Assembly (NCBI GenBank): GCA_018660305.1 | Contig: JABJKO010000300.1 | Coordinates: 1-33,475 of the forward strand | DNA length: 33,475 nucleotides | Reading direction: 5' to 3' | Source of the DNA: Rhodospirillaceae bacterium | Lineage (GTDB): Bacteria > Pseudomonadota > Alphaproteobacteria > MPNO01 > UBA2964 | In this document: in pieces, positions 22,775-30,308 of the stretch | Position numbering within the stretch: position 1 is the stretch's first letter | How the letters are laid out: every line of letters starts with the position of its first letter | Notes under the pieces: model-generated | What the model was told of the DNA's origin: nothing | Seen by the model: only the letters and a program-made list of their open reading frames with translations | Database searches by the model: none | Program-made: the position numbers and the translations under genes

Positions 22775-23785
22775 ATGAAAAAGATACTTACATCGATGTT
22801 CGCCGTGGCCTTCGCCACGGCCATGTCCTGCGCGAACGCGCAAGACCTTCGCGTCGGAGCGGCAACCAATGTCGGCGGCATGGTGGTCTTCGTGGCCCAG
22901 GATAAGGGGTTTTTCGCCAAGAACGGTGTCGATGCCAAGGTGGTGACCCGAAACTCCGGACCGGCCCTGACCAAATCTCTGCGTGCCGGAGAAATCGACT
23001 TTGCCCCTGCGGCATTCACCAACCTGCCGGCTGCGCTGGAACGCGGTCTTAACCTGCGTGGCGTTGTCGGCTATGTCGGCAGTTCCTATTCCAAGTCGAC
23101 CAGCGACCGCATGATCGGCATTGCCGCGCGCCCAGGTACCGGCATCAAGAAAATCGCCGATCTGAAGGGCCGCAAGGTTGGCGTCGCCTTTGGCGGCACC
23201 GGCGATCTTTATATGCGTACCGTGTTGAAGCGGAACGGCATCGGCATAAACGACGTCAATCGCATTAATGTGCGTCCGCCCAGCTTCGTCTCGATCTTCG
23301 ACTCCGGGGGCGTCGAAGCAATCGTTGCATGGGAACCGGCCTTCACACGGCTTCTCGATAAGGTGAAGGGGTCCAGCATCGTCGTGCGCGGCGGCGACTA
23401 TGTCTGTTTCTGCGCGGTCATGCACGGCACACCGGAAACGATCTATGGCAACCGTGCCCGGACACAGAAGTTCGTCAATGCCATGGCCGAAGCCGCCGCT
23501 TTTGTCCGCGACCCTAAGAATGCAGATCAGGTCGCGGCCATCGGAGCGCGTTTCATTCGCGGTATGAACGCCTCGCTGGTCAAGCGGACGCTGAAGCACG
23601 TGGTCTATGATCCGCGGCTCGGCGCCAATACGGCGAAGGCTTTCAACTTCTCGGTCAAGCAACTCATTGCCCAGAAGAAGATGAAAAAACCCTACGATCC
23701 GGCGAAATATCTGGAGATGTCGTTCATCGGCAAGACGATAAGCGAGCATCCGGAGTGGTTCGGGGATTTACCTTCGGCCAAGTGA
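22775..23785 (+). CDS. ABC transporter periplasmic substrate-binding protein (NMT1/SsuA-like)
   Basis: 336 residues. The ATG at 22775 has GGGAG 6 nt upstream. A signal peptide, MKKILTSMFAVAFATAMSCA, is cleaved near NA-QDL (22). The mature protein has the binding-protein features VFVAQDKGFFAKNGVDAKVV, LRAGEIDFAPAAFTNLPAAL, IADLKGRKVGVAFGGTGDLYMRTVL and VEAIVAWEPAFTRLL. This class binds sulfonates, taurine, nitrate, pyrimidine precursors or aromatic acids. Two cysteines in YVCFCAV (C211, C213) are unusual for a periplasmic binding protein and recall the Cys-rich segment of THI5-like proteins. It lies 31 bp after the FAH gene. Confidence 0.9.
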   Translation: MKKILTSMFAVAFATAMSCANAQDLRVGAATNVGGMVVFVAQDKGFFAKNGVDAKVVTRNSGPALTKSLRAGEIDFAPAAFTNLPAALERGLNLRGVVGYVGSSYSKSTSDRMIGIAARPGTGIKKIADLKGRKVGVAFGGTGDLYMRTVLKRNGIGINDVNRINVRPPSFVSIFDSGGVEAIVAWEPAFTRLLDKVKGSSIVVRGGDYVCFCAVMHGTPETIYGNRARTQKFVNAMAEAAAFVRDPKNADQVAAIGARFIRGMNASLVKRTLKHVVYDPRLGANTAKAFNFSVKQLIAQKKMKKPYDPAKYLEMSFIGKTISEHPEWFGDLPSAK

Positions 23786-23816
23786 CGCGCCGAATGTGAG
23801 TTTTGCGTGAAATGAT

Positions 23817-23847
23817 GGCATGCGCCGAGAGGATTTCGGCGCATGCC
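23817..23847 (+). other. Intercistronic hairpin between binding-protein and ATPase genes
   Basis: A perfect 12-bp GC-rich stem, GGCATGCGCCGA (23817-23828) with TCGGCGCATGCC (23836-23847), has a 7-nt loop. It starts 31 bp after the stop of the binding-protein gene. No T-run follows, so it more likely slows 3' decay or limits read-through, favouring binding-protein excess as in other importer operons. Confidence 0.6.
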
Positions 23848-23864
23848 GGGATGTATCCAGTTCA

Positions 23865-24653
23865 ATGCCAGCCAAGTTGACGGTCCAGGGCCTCAGTCAC
23901 CACTATCCGGACGAATATACCGGCGAGTCTGTCCACGCGCTCGATAAAATCAATATTGAGGTCGAGGAAGGCGAATTTGTCGCCGTCGTTGGGCCCAGCG
24001 GCTGCGGCAAATCCACCCTGCTCAATATACTTGCCGGTCTCCTGCCCTACCGTGAAGGCGAGGTAATGGTGGACGGGGTGCCGATCGAAGGGCCGGGGCC
24101 TGACCGTGGGGTGGTGTTCCAGGAACACGGCATTCTGCCATGGCGGAGTGTGGCGCGGAACATCGGTCACGGGCTGGAGATTCAAAAAGTGCCCAAGGCG
24201 GAACGTGAACGGCGGGTCACGGAGTTCATAGAGCTCGTTGGGCTGACCGGTTTTGAGGACCGCTATCCGCACGAACTCTCGGGTGGCATGAAGCAGCGCT
24301 GCGCGGTTGCCCGCACGTTGTGCGCGGACCCGGTCGTTATGTTGATGGATGAGCCCTTTGCCGCCGTCGATGCGCAAACCCGTATTACCTTGCAGCAGGA
24401 GCTCAATCGCATTGCCATGGCTACCGGCAAGACCATCCTGCTCATTACCCATTCCGTGGATGAGGCTGCTTTTCTGGCCGATAGATGTTTCGTGTTTTCC
24501 CGTCGGCCTGGCCGTTTAAAGGCGACGGTAAAGATCGATATTCCGCGCGAGGAGCGGGACTGGGAAAAGATCGCCTCCGATCCCCGGTTCACCGAGGCGC
24601 GCGACCGTATCCTCGGGCTCGTCCGCGAAGAAGTCGGGGCCGATGACGAGTAG
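23865..24653 (+). CDS. ABC transporter ATP-binding protein (SsuB/TauB type)
   Basis: 262 residues from the ATG at 23865. An earlier in-frame ATG at 23820 lies inside the hairpin and was not chosen; neither start has a strong ribosome site. Walker A is GPSGCGKST (43-51), the Q-loop FQEHGILPW (Q86), the signature LSGGM (138-142), Walker B VVMLMDEPFAAVD (157-169) and the H-loop THSVDEA near 196-202. The close match to nitrate/sulfonate/taurine importer ATPases fits the binding protein type. It overlaps the first permease gene by 11 bp. Confidence 0.93.
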   Translation: MPAKLTVQGLSHHYPDEYTGESVHALDKINIEVEEGEFVAVVGPSGCGKSTLLNILAGLLPYREGEVMVDGVPIEGPGPDRGVVFQEHGILPWRSVARNIGHGLEIQKVPKAERERRVTEFIELVGLTGFEDRYPHELSGGMKQRCAVARTLCADPVVMLMDEPFAAVDAQTRITLQQELNRIAMATGKTILLITHSVDEAAFLADRCFVFSRRPGRLKATVKIDIPREERDWEKIASDPRFTEARDRILGLVREEVGADDE

Positions 24654-25449
24654 TCTCGCCCGCCCGGCAGCACCACCGCGGGACTGGCTGGATGTGCCCG
24701 CGATCCGCCTGACCCTGGTGGTCCTCAGCCTGCTGGTACTGTGGTCCATAGTGTCTGCACTCATACCAAACCCCGCACGTTACCTTCCGGATCCGTTGGC
24801 CGTGGCCATGTCATCGGTGGACATGCTCTACAAGGGTGTCCTGCCCAGCTATTTCGGCGACACGCTGCTCCGCCTGGTAATCGGCAGCGCCATCGGCCTG
24901 GCGGTCGGTATTCCGTTCGGTCTGTTGTTGGGCATCAACCGCACCGTTTCGGACATGTTCCATCCGATCATGAATTTTTTTCAGTCGGTTTCCGGGATCG
25001 CGATTTTTCCCATCATCGTAATCTGGTGGGGCAACAGCGATAAGACAGTGCTGGTGATCATTCTTTACACCAGCTTCTTTCCCATCGCCTTCAGCGTCCT
25101 GGCCGGTGTGCGCGAAATTCCCATGCAGTACATCAATGCGGCACGCACCCTGGGGGCATCGCGTTACCAGGTGATACGCGACGTGCTGGTGCCCGGCGCG
25201 CTGCCTCACATCGCCACGGGCTCGCGCCTCAGCATCAGCTTCGCCTGGCGCGCCGTGATCGCCGGTGAGATGCTGGCCGGCCGCGAGGGGCTTGGATGGA
25301 TGATCTTCACCGCTCAGGATGCCGACCTGACCGCCCAGGTCATCCTCGGCATGATTCTGATCGGCGTCACCTGGATCGTTCTCGATCATTATCTTCTTCG
25401 ACCACTGGAGGCCGACACCATCGAACGCTGGGGGATGATGCAGCGATGA
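24643..25449 (+). CDS. ABC transporter permease 1
   Basis: 268 residues with about six membrane helices. The BPD_transp_1 signature loop is INAARTLGASRYQVIRDVLVPGALPHIATG, the EAA-type motif that docks on the ATPase. The N-terminal helix begins at IRLTLVVLSLLVLWSIV. The start overlaps the end of the ATPase gene by 11 bp, and the stop overlaps the next permease start (ATGA), so the three genes are translationally coupled. With permease 2 it would form a heterodimeric channel. Confidence 0.92.
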   Translation: MTSSLARPAAPPRDWLDVPAIRLTLVVLSLLVLWSIVSALIPNPARYLPDPLAVAMSSVDMLYKGVLPSYFGDTLLRLVIGSAIGLAVGIPFGLLLGINRTVSDMFHPIMNFFQSVSGIAIFPIIVIWWGNSDKTVLVIILYTSFFPIAFSVLAGVREIPMQYINAARTLGASRYQVIRDVLVPGALPHIATGSRLSISFAWRAVIAGEMLAGREGLGWMIFTAQDADLTAQVILGMILIGVTWIVLDHYLLRPLEADTIERWGMMQR

Positions 25450-26309
25450 ATGCGGTGGCGGATGTATTGTGGATTCCCTTGCAGCGGCGTTTCGGCCGCC
25501 AGCGACTGCGCCGGATATTCCTCGGCGCCATTCCATTCGTAGCCCTATTGTCGTTGTGGGTAATGAACTCGGCCTTCGGCTGGCTTCCGCCGGTATTCAT
25601 CCCTGATATGGCGTCAGTAATCGAAGCGATCTTCACGCTTCAGGAAGATTGTCCCGACATCGGCAGCGCGCTGGTCATGCACAATGACTGCCTGATGACC
25701 AACCATATTTTCTCCAGCGTCGGGCGTGTCGGGCTCGCGGCATTGATCGGTCTGCCGCTCGGTATCGCGTTTGGAATACTGGCTGGCATGAACCGGACGG
25801 TATCGGCGTTTCTGGAACCGGTCGGCGTTTTCGCCAATTCGATCTCCGGCATCGCCTGGATTCCGCTGGCCATCGTCTGGTTTGGGGTTGGCTGGTTGAC
25901 GACCCTGTTCATCATGCTCAATACGATTTTCTGGCTGTTGTTCTTCAACGCCATGCTCGGCGTGCGCAGCGTTTCCCGGGTTTACGAGCAAAGCGTGCTG
26001 ACCATGGGGGGCAACCGATGGCACCTGATCTTCCAGGTTTATCTGCCGGGCGCCATGCCCAGCATCATCGCCGGCATCCGGATGAGCATGGGGTTTGGCT
26101 GGCGCGCGCTGATCGCGGCGGAGATGATCGGCGGCGACAGCGGGCTGGGCTTCATGATCTTCACCTCCGCTCAGGAGTTCAAGATCGAGGAGGTGTTCCT
26201 CGGTGTCATAATGATTTCTCTCATCTGGGTGTCGACGGACCGTTACCTGCTGGTGCCGCTGGAGAAATGGACCATCCATCGCTGGGGAATGGTGTGGAGG
26301 CCCGACTGA
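25446..26309 (+). CDS. ABC transporter permease 2
   Basis: 287 residues. The ATG at 25446 overlaps the preceding TGA. The EAA-type loop is VYEQSVLTMGGNRWHLIFQVYLPGAMPSIIAGIRMSMGFGWRAL. Relative to permease 1 it has an extra segment of about 20 residues after the first helix, EDCPDIGSALVMHNDCLM, with C69 and C82, predicted to face the periplasm and perhaps form a disulfide. Two different permeases in one SsuBC-type importer are less usual than a homodimer. The next gene begins 1 nt after the stop. Confidence 0.92.
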   Translation: MNAVADVLWIPLQRRFGRQRLRRIFLGAIPFVALLSLWVMNSAFGWLPPVFIPDMASVIEAIFTLQEDCPDIGSALVMHNDCLMTNHIFSSVGRVGLAALIGLPLGIAFGILAGMNRTVSAFLEPVGVFANSISGIAWIPLAIVWFGVGWLTTLFIMLNTIFWLLFFNAMLGVRSVSRVYEQSVLTMGGNRWHLIFQVYLPGAMPSIIAGIRMSMGFGWRALIAAEMIGGDSGLGFMIFTSAQEFKIEEVFLGVIMISLIWVSTDRYLLVPLEKWTIHRWGMVWRPD

Positions 26310-26310
26310 C

Positions 26311-26682
26311 ATGGCTTCGTTGACCCCCGATAATTCCGCTGCGCCGCGCCACCGCTGGTTTCATCGGCGCGATCTCAGATTCATGATGGCCGTCGGTGCC
26401 GTGCTCGCGGCCTATTTCGGTTACGGTTACGCCACCAGCTTCGACCGCGTCACCGCCCGGCTGTCCGACCAGCTGGCAAACAATCCATCTCGGGTGAATA
26501 TCACCATCACGACGAAGTTCGCGCCGGAGGCGTTCCACATGGAGCTTTACCAGCGATTTGGCAGCATGCGGGGGACCACGGGAAATACCGCCATTCTGTT
26601 TCGCGTTAAACCGTCCGCTGTCGCCGAGTTGTCGCGCCGTTACTGGATCCAGGAAATCGATCTTGTGCCCGCCAAAAAGTGA
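26311..26682 (+). CDS. Small single-span membrane protein of the ABC operon, unknown function
   Basis: 123 residues. A basic N-terminus (RHRWFHRRDLRF) is followed by one membrane helix (about 24-42, FMMAVGAVLAAYFGYGYAT) and a soluble domain of about 80 residues with TARLSDQLANNPSRVNITIT and a C-terminal LSRRYWIQEIDLVPAKK. I do not recognise a family. It starts 1 nt after permease 2, so it belongs to the operon. An accessory role in the importer is an inference from position only. Confidence 0.7.
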   Translation: MASLTPDNSAAPRHRWFHRRDLRFMMAVGAVLAAYFGYGYATSFDRVTARLSDQLANNPSRVNITITTKFAPEAFHMELYQRFGSMRGTTGNTAILFRVKPSAVAELSRRYWIQEIDLVPAKK

Positions 26683-26714
26683 TGAACAAAGCAATTTGAC
26701 CATAAGGACCGACC

Positions 26715-27224
26715 ATGACTGACCGCGATATCCCCGCCGAATTGCTGGCGCCAAGCGTCGACCCGGAGACCAAGAAGCTGGGCATCCGGACCGTGACGGG
26801 GCGCAACGATGCGGGCACCCGCACCGAGGTGAAAGTCCGGCATTTCGATATCGTCGCGACCGATGAGCCCGACACCATGGGCGGCACCAACACCGCACCA
26901 AGCCCGCTGGAAAATGTGCTGGTCTCCCTGGTGGGATGCGATGGAGTGATCATCAACGGCGTCGCCGACGCCATGGGGTTTGCCTATACGGGCGCCGATT
27001 TCGAATGTTCAGGGCAGGTGGACGTGCGAGGCCCCAAGGGCGTGCCCGGTATAAGGCCCTATTTCGAGAAGGTGGATATCAAGATCACGCTCCATACGGA
27101 CGAACCCGCCGACCGCATCAGGAAACTCCAGGACAATGTGGAGTTCCGCTGCCCGGTAATGAATCTCTTGCGCTCGGCCGACGTGGATCTCGGCGTGACC
27201 TGGGTGGTGGAGCCGGCGGAGTAA
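26715..27224 (+). CDS. OsmC family protein
   Basis: 169 residues. AAGGA lies 6 nt before the ATG. The OsmC/Ohr fold is shown by GGTNTAPSPLENVLVSLVGCDGVIINGVA with the first Cys at 75, and the second Cys at 146 in VEFRCPVMNLLRS. The two cysteines are the redox pair used to reduce organic or lipid hydroperoxides in Ohr/OsmC; YhfA-like members have unknown substrates. It is 32 bp after the small membrane-protein gene and convergent with the ABM gene (3 bp between). A protective role during catabolism is possible. Confidence 0.88.
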   Translation: MTDRDIPAELLAPSVDPETKKLGIRTVTGRNDAGTRTEVKVRHFDIVATDEPDTMGGTNTAPSPLENVLVSLVGCDGVIINGVADAMGFAYTGADFECSGQVDVRGPKGVPGIRPYFEKVDIKITLHTDEPADRIRKLQDNVEFRCPVMNLLRSADVDLGVTWVVEPAE

Positions 27225-27227
27225 CGC

Positions 27228-27518
27228 CTACTCCCGTATGGTCGAGAAGTACCGCACCCGGCCGACGGTCATGTCCTTGGTTTCTTCGAGATAGGCCTTC
27301 ATGTACTCGGTGTTGACGTGCAAATCGAAGGCGGCCTGGTCGTCATAGACTTCGTACAGGCAGACATGCTCGTCGTCGCCTTCCTGCTCCAGGATGTCGA
27401 AGCGCTGGCAGGTGGGCTCCCGGTCCCGGACCCTGCCCTGATGAGCCGTTGCCAGCTCGAGGAATTGCGCGCGGATTCCGGGGGCCAGCTTGATTTGGAC
27501 AAAGAGTGAAACGGTCAT
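27228..27518 (-). CDS. Antibiotic biosynthesis monooxygenase (ABM/YgiN-like) domain protein
   Basis: 96 residues, the usual size of a single ABM ferredoxin-like domain. MTVSLFVQIKLAPGIRAQFLELATAHQGRVRDREPTCQRFDIL and CLYEVYDDQAAFDLHVNTEYMKAYLEE are the two beta-alpha-beta halves. Members oxidise quinols or aromatic rings without cofactor, or degrade haem; the catalytic role here is not certain. Its ATG overlaps the modC stop (ATGA), so it is the last gene of the molybdate operon by coupling. Confidence 0.88.
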   Translation of the reverse strand: MTVSLFVQIKLAPGIRAQFLELATAHQGRVRDREPTCQRFDILEQEGDDEHVCLYEVYDDQAAFDLHVNTEYMKAYLEETKDMTVGRVRYFSTIRE

Positions 27519-28663
27519 CGGGGTTGCTCCTCGGTTGATTGGGCTGTTGATGTTTGTATCGTTTTCCGGGTGCTCAGGGTTTGCCGGTCGATGGACGTGC
27601 TTTTGACCAGTGTATAAACCTCGCTGCCTTCTTGCAAAGCGAGGTCATGCAGGGCGCGGCGGGTGACCCTGACCCAAAGCGGCACGCCGATATCGACCCG
27701 GATGTCGATCTGGGTGTCCTGGCTGCTGGCCGCGGATTGGTCGATTTCCATGATCCGGCCTTTGAAGATATTGAGTTCACTGACGCCTTCCGGCCTGGTC
27801 AGGGACAGGGATACGTCGCGGGCCCGAATGCGCACCCGAACCGTCGCCCCCACCGGATTGTCGATGCGCGGCAGGTGGAACGTGCCGCCGGCAAAGCGGA
27901 CCTCGGTCAGATTGAATATAGGGTCATGGCCGGCGACCGTGGCGGCAATCACCGACCCCGCTTCATAGCGGCCGGTGAGAGGGCGGAGGTCAAGGCGGCT
28001 GGTCAACTCCTCCACCGGGCCGACGGCGGCGACCTGGCCGCCATCCACCAGCACCAGCGTATCGGCGAGACGGATGATTTCGTCCATGGAATGGCTGACA
28101 TAGATTATGGGAACGGCGAAGTGGTCACGCAGCCTCTCAATAAAGGACAGGATTTCCTGTTTGCGGGCGGCATCCAGCGAGGCCAGCGGCTCGTCCATCA
28201 ACAGTAATTTGGGGCTGGCGAGCAGGGCGCGGCCCAGCGCCACCCTCTGGCGTTCGCCGCCCGACAGGGCACCGGGGCGGCGCTCGAGAAGCGGCGCGAT
28301 ACCCAGGACTTCCACCACATCATCGACGGCGACGCGGCGCTCAGAAGCGGGAATTCGCCGCTTGCCGTATTCCAGGTTCCGTCGAACGGAATAGTGGGGA
28401 AACAGGCGGCTTTGCTGGAAAACATAGCCGAGACGGCGTTTCTCCGGCCGCAGATCGATGCCCTTTTCTGAATCGAATAAAACAGTTCCGTCGATGTCGA
28501 TGTGGCCCCGGTCGGGCCGTAACAGCCCGGCGAGCATGTTGACGATGGATGTCTTGCCGGCACCGGACCGGCCAAACAGGGCCGTGATGCCGGCGGTCTC
28601 GCTTTCGAACCGGGTTTCCAGGGAAAAGGCCCCCAGCTGGCGGGTAACATCGATCCTGATCAT
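27515..28663 (-). CDS. modC: Molybdate ABC transporter ATP-binding protein
   Basis: 382 residues. The ATPase domain has Walker A GRSGAGKTS (31-39), Q83 (VFQQSRLF), signature LSGGERQRVALGRAL (133-147) and Walker B LLLMDEPLASLD (153-164). The C-terminal part (about 250-365) contains ARDVSLSLTRPEGVSELNIFKGRI, the MOP/TOBE domain typical of ModC that binds molybdate. Start and stop overlap the neighbouring genes by ATGA. It energises molybdate import with ModA and ModB. Confidence 0.95.
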   Translation of the reverse strand: MIRIDVTRQLGAFSLETRFESETAGITALFGRSGAGKTSIVNMLAGLLRPDRGHIDIDGTVLFDSEKGIDLRPEKRRLGYVFQQSRLFPHYSVRRNLEYGKRRIPASERRVAVDDVVEVLGIAPLLERRPGALSGGERQRVALGRALLASPKLLLMDEPLASLDAARKQEILSFIERLRDHFAVPIIYVSHSMDEIIRLADTLVLVDGGQVAAVGPVEELTSRLDLRPLTGRYEAGSVIAATVAGHDPIFNLTEVRFAGGTFHLPRIDNPVGATVRVRIRARDVSLSLTRPEGVSELNIFKGRIMEIDQSAASSQDTQIDIRVDIGVPLWVRVTRRALHDLALQEGSEVYTLVKSTSIDRQTLSTRKTIQTSTAQSTEEQPR

Positions 28664-29358
28664 GAGACGGCCGCCAGACGCCGGCGCAGGCGCCGTGCCA
28701 GAATTTCCGAGGCGGCGAGGGCGGCAAAGGCGATGATGACGGACAGCAACACCAGCCGCATGGCCGCCTCTTCACCACCGGGCACCTGGGTGAAGCCATA
28801 AAGCGCGATGGGGATGGTCTGTGTTTCGCCGGGAATGTTGGACACGAAGGTGATGGTGGCGCCGAATTCTCCCAGGCTGCGCGCGAAGCCCAGGATGGCG
28901 CCGGCCAGAATGCCGGGCGCCGTCAGGGGCAGGGTGATGGTGGCGAAGACCGACAGGGGGGAGGCCCCGAGGGTCCGTGCCGCCGCCTCAAGCCGCTGAT
29001 CGACGGCCTCCAGCGACAGCCGGATGGCGCGGACCACCAGGGGAAAGGCGATGACGGCCGACGCCATGGCCGCGCCACGCCACGAAAACGCAAAGGTGAG
29101 TCCGAAGCTGTCGTATAGCCACGACCCGATGGCGCCGCGCCGCCCCAGAAGCACCAGCAGAACATAACCCACCACCACCGGCGGTACCACCAGCGGCAAA
29201 TGCACGATGCCATCGAGGATGGTTTTTCCGGGAAACTCGCACCGCGCCAGTACCCAGGCCACCCCAATGGCAACCGGCAGGCTGCAGGCGGTCGCCCAGA
29301 TCGAGACCCGCAGGCTGAGGCCGATCGCCTCGATCTCAACGGGACTTAACAGATCCAT
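28660..29358 (-). CDS. modB: Molybdate ABC transporter permease
   Basis: 232 residues from the ATG at 29358 (MDLLSPVEIEAIGLSLRVS), the usual ModB beginning; an upstream TTG at 29391 is less likely. Five or six membrane helices and the EAA loop DQRLEAAARTLGASPLSVFATITLPLTAPGILAGAILGFARSLGEFGATI are typical, the last part (RSLGEFGA) being a ModB hallmark. It overlaps the end of modA by 23 bp and the start of modC by ATGA. Confidence 0.95.
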   Translation of the reverse strand: MDLLSPVEIEAIGLSLRVSIWATACSLPVAIGVAWVLARCEFPGKTILDGIVHLPLVVPPVVVGYVLLVLLGRRGAIGSWLYDSFGLTFAFSWRGAAMASAVIAFPLVVRAIRLSLEAVDQRLEAAARTLGASPLSVFATITLPLTAPGILAGAILGFARSLGEFGATITFVSNIPGETQTIPIALYGFTQVPGGEEAAMRLVLLSVIIAFAALAASEILARRLRRRLAAVS

Positions 29359-30202
29359 GGTATTTTCTTGTGTTGAAGCCGAAACGGCCAAAGATGGCTT
29401 TTGCCGGCAGGGACTGAAGGAAGCTGTAGAGGCGCCGCGTGGATTCGTTATCGTGCTCTTCTATAATCGCCATATGATATCGGATCGGTCCGTGGCTTTC
29501 TGAGGGAAAAGTATTCAATATTAGTGCCTTAGAACTCTGTTTTGCATCTGATTTATAAACTACGCCGAGTTGTGCTTCGCCGCGTTCGACAAGCAGCAGA
29601 GCGCCCCTTACGTCGCGGGTCCTTACCGTCCTCTTCGACGCGGTTTCCCACAATCCCAGAGAGGTCAGCGCTTCCTTGGCATAGGCGCCCGCGGGGACAT
29701 GGGCGGGGTCGGCAATCGCCATCTTGTCCTGGTGCCAGCGTAAAATATTGGATCGGATATCGCGATTATCAGTATGACGGAGGGGGACGGGAAATTGATT
29801 TTTCGGGCGAACGGGATTCCTGCTTCGCTCGGGTTTAGGTTGGATAAGGACCAGCCGGTTGCCAAAAAGCGGGACGCGCGAGTTGCGTGCGAGGCGGGCA
29901 CGCTTATCCAGCCACGCCACCCAGGCAACGTTGGCTGAAATAAACAAAGCCGCCGGGGCGCCGTGATCTATCTGTCGGGCCAGGGCGCCGGAAGACGCAT
30001 AGGACGCGCGAACCGTGACGCCGGTTTGCTCCGCATAGTCTGCCAGGACGGTGTTCAGCGCATCGGCTGTACTAGCGGCCGCGAAGACCAGCATATCGCG
30101 GCCGATTGCGGGCTCCGCGAAATTGGTCAGGACCCACAGAGCGGCCAGCGAGGCAACGAATCCGCGCGTTCTTGTGGACAGTTTTTGGCCGTTCTTACCC
30201 AT
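29336..30202 (-). CDS. modA: Molybdate ABC transporter substrate-binding protein
   Basis: 288 residues. A signal peptide (basic TRTR, hydrophobic 15-34) is followed by MLVFAAASTADALNTVLADYAEQTG, SYASSGALARQIDHGAPAALFISAN, HVPAGAYAKEALTSLG and LGVVYKSDA, all characteristic of ModA. The start at 30202 is the only ATG, GTG or TTG before the signal peptide; it lies directly against the ModE box with no room for a ribosome site, which suggests a leaderless or nearly leaderless mRNA. The C-terminal tail after FLQSLPAKAIFGRFGF is slightly extended. Confidence 0.93.
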   Translation of the reverse strand: MGKNGQKLSTRTRGFVASLAALWVLTNFAEPAIGRDMLVFAAASTADALNTVLADYAEQTGVTVRASYASSGALARQIDHGAPAALFISANVAWVAWLDKRARLARNSRVPLFGNRLVLIQPKPERSRNPVRPKNQFPVPLRHTDNRDIRSNILRWHQDKMAIADPAHVPAGAYAKEALTSLGLWETASKRTVRTRDVRGALLLVERGEAQLGVVYKSDAKQSSKALILNTFPSESHGPIRYHMAIIEEHDNESTRRLYSFLQSLPAKAIFGRFGFNTRKYHGSVKSR

Positions 30203-30230
30203 AGCGCTATATATCGTCGTATATAGCGCT
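30203..30230. promoter_or_regulatory. ModE box (molybdate-responsive operator)
   Basis: AGCGCTATATA (30203-30213), six bases TCGTCG, then TATATAGCGCT (30220-30230): a perfect 11-bp inverted repeat matching the ModE consensus core CGCTATATA-N6-TATATAGCG. It covers the predicted -10 and start region of the modA promoter, as expected for repression by molybdate-bound ModE. No modE gene is in the window. Confidence 0.85.
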
Positions 30231-30239
30231 TCCTGTCAA
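30211..30239 (-). promoter_or_regulatory. modA promoter
   Basis: On the minus strand a perfect -35 TTGACA (30239-30234) is followed, 18 bp later, by GATATA inside the ModE box as a likely -10. Transcription would begin within a few bases of the modA ATG. Confidence 0.5.
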
Positions 30240-30308
30240 CGAATGCGGGTGAGTCGGTGTAGGCTCTCCGCCCGGACGACCTCGAATGACAGGAAATCGA
30301 CAAATCCC

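Noticed and set aside
21727..23022. 431-residue minus-strand open frame
   Set aside because: Antisense to the FAH gene and the start of the binding-protein gene; composition looks like a codon shadow and it has no recognisable motif.
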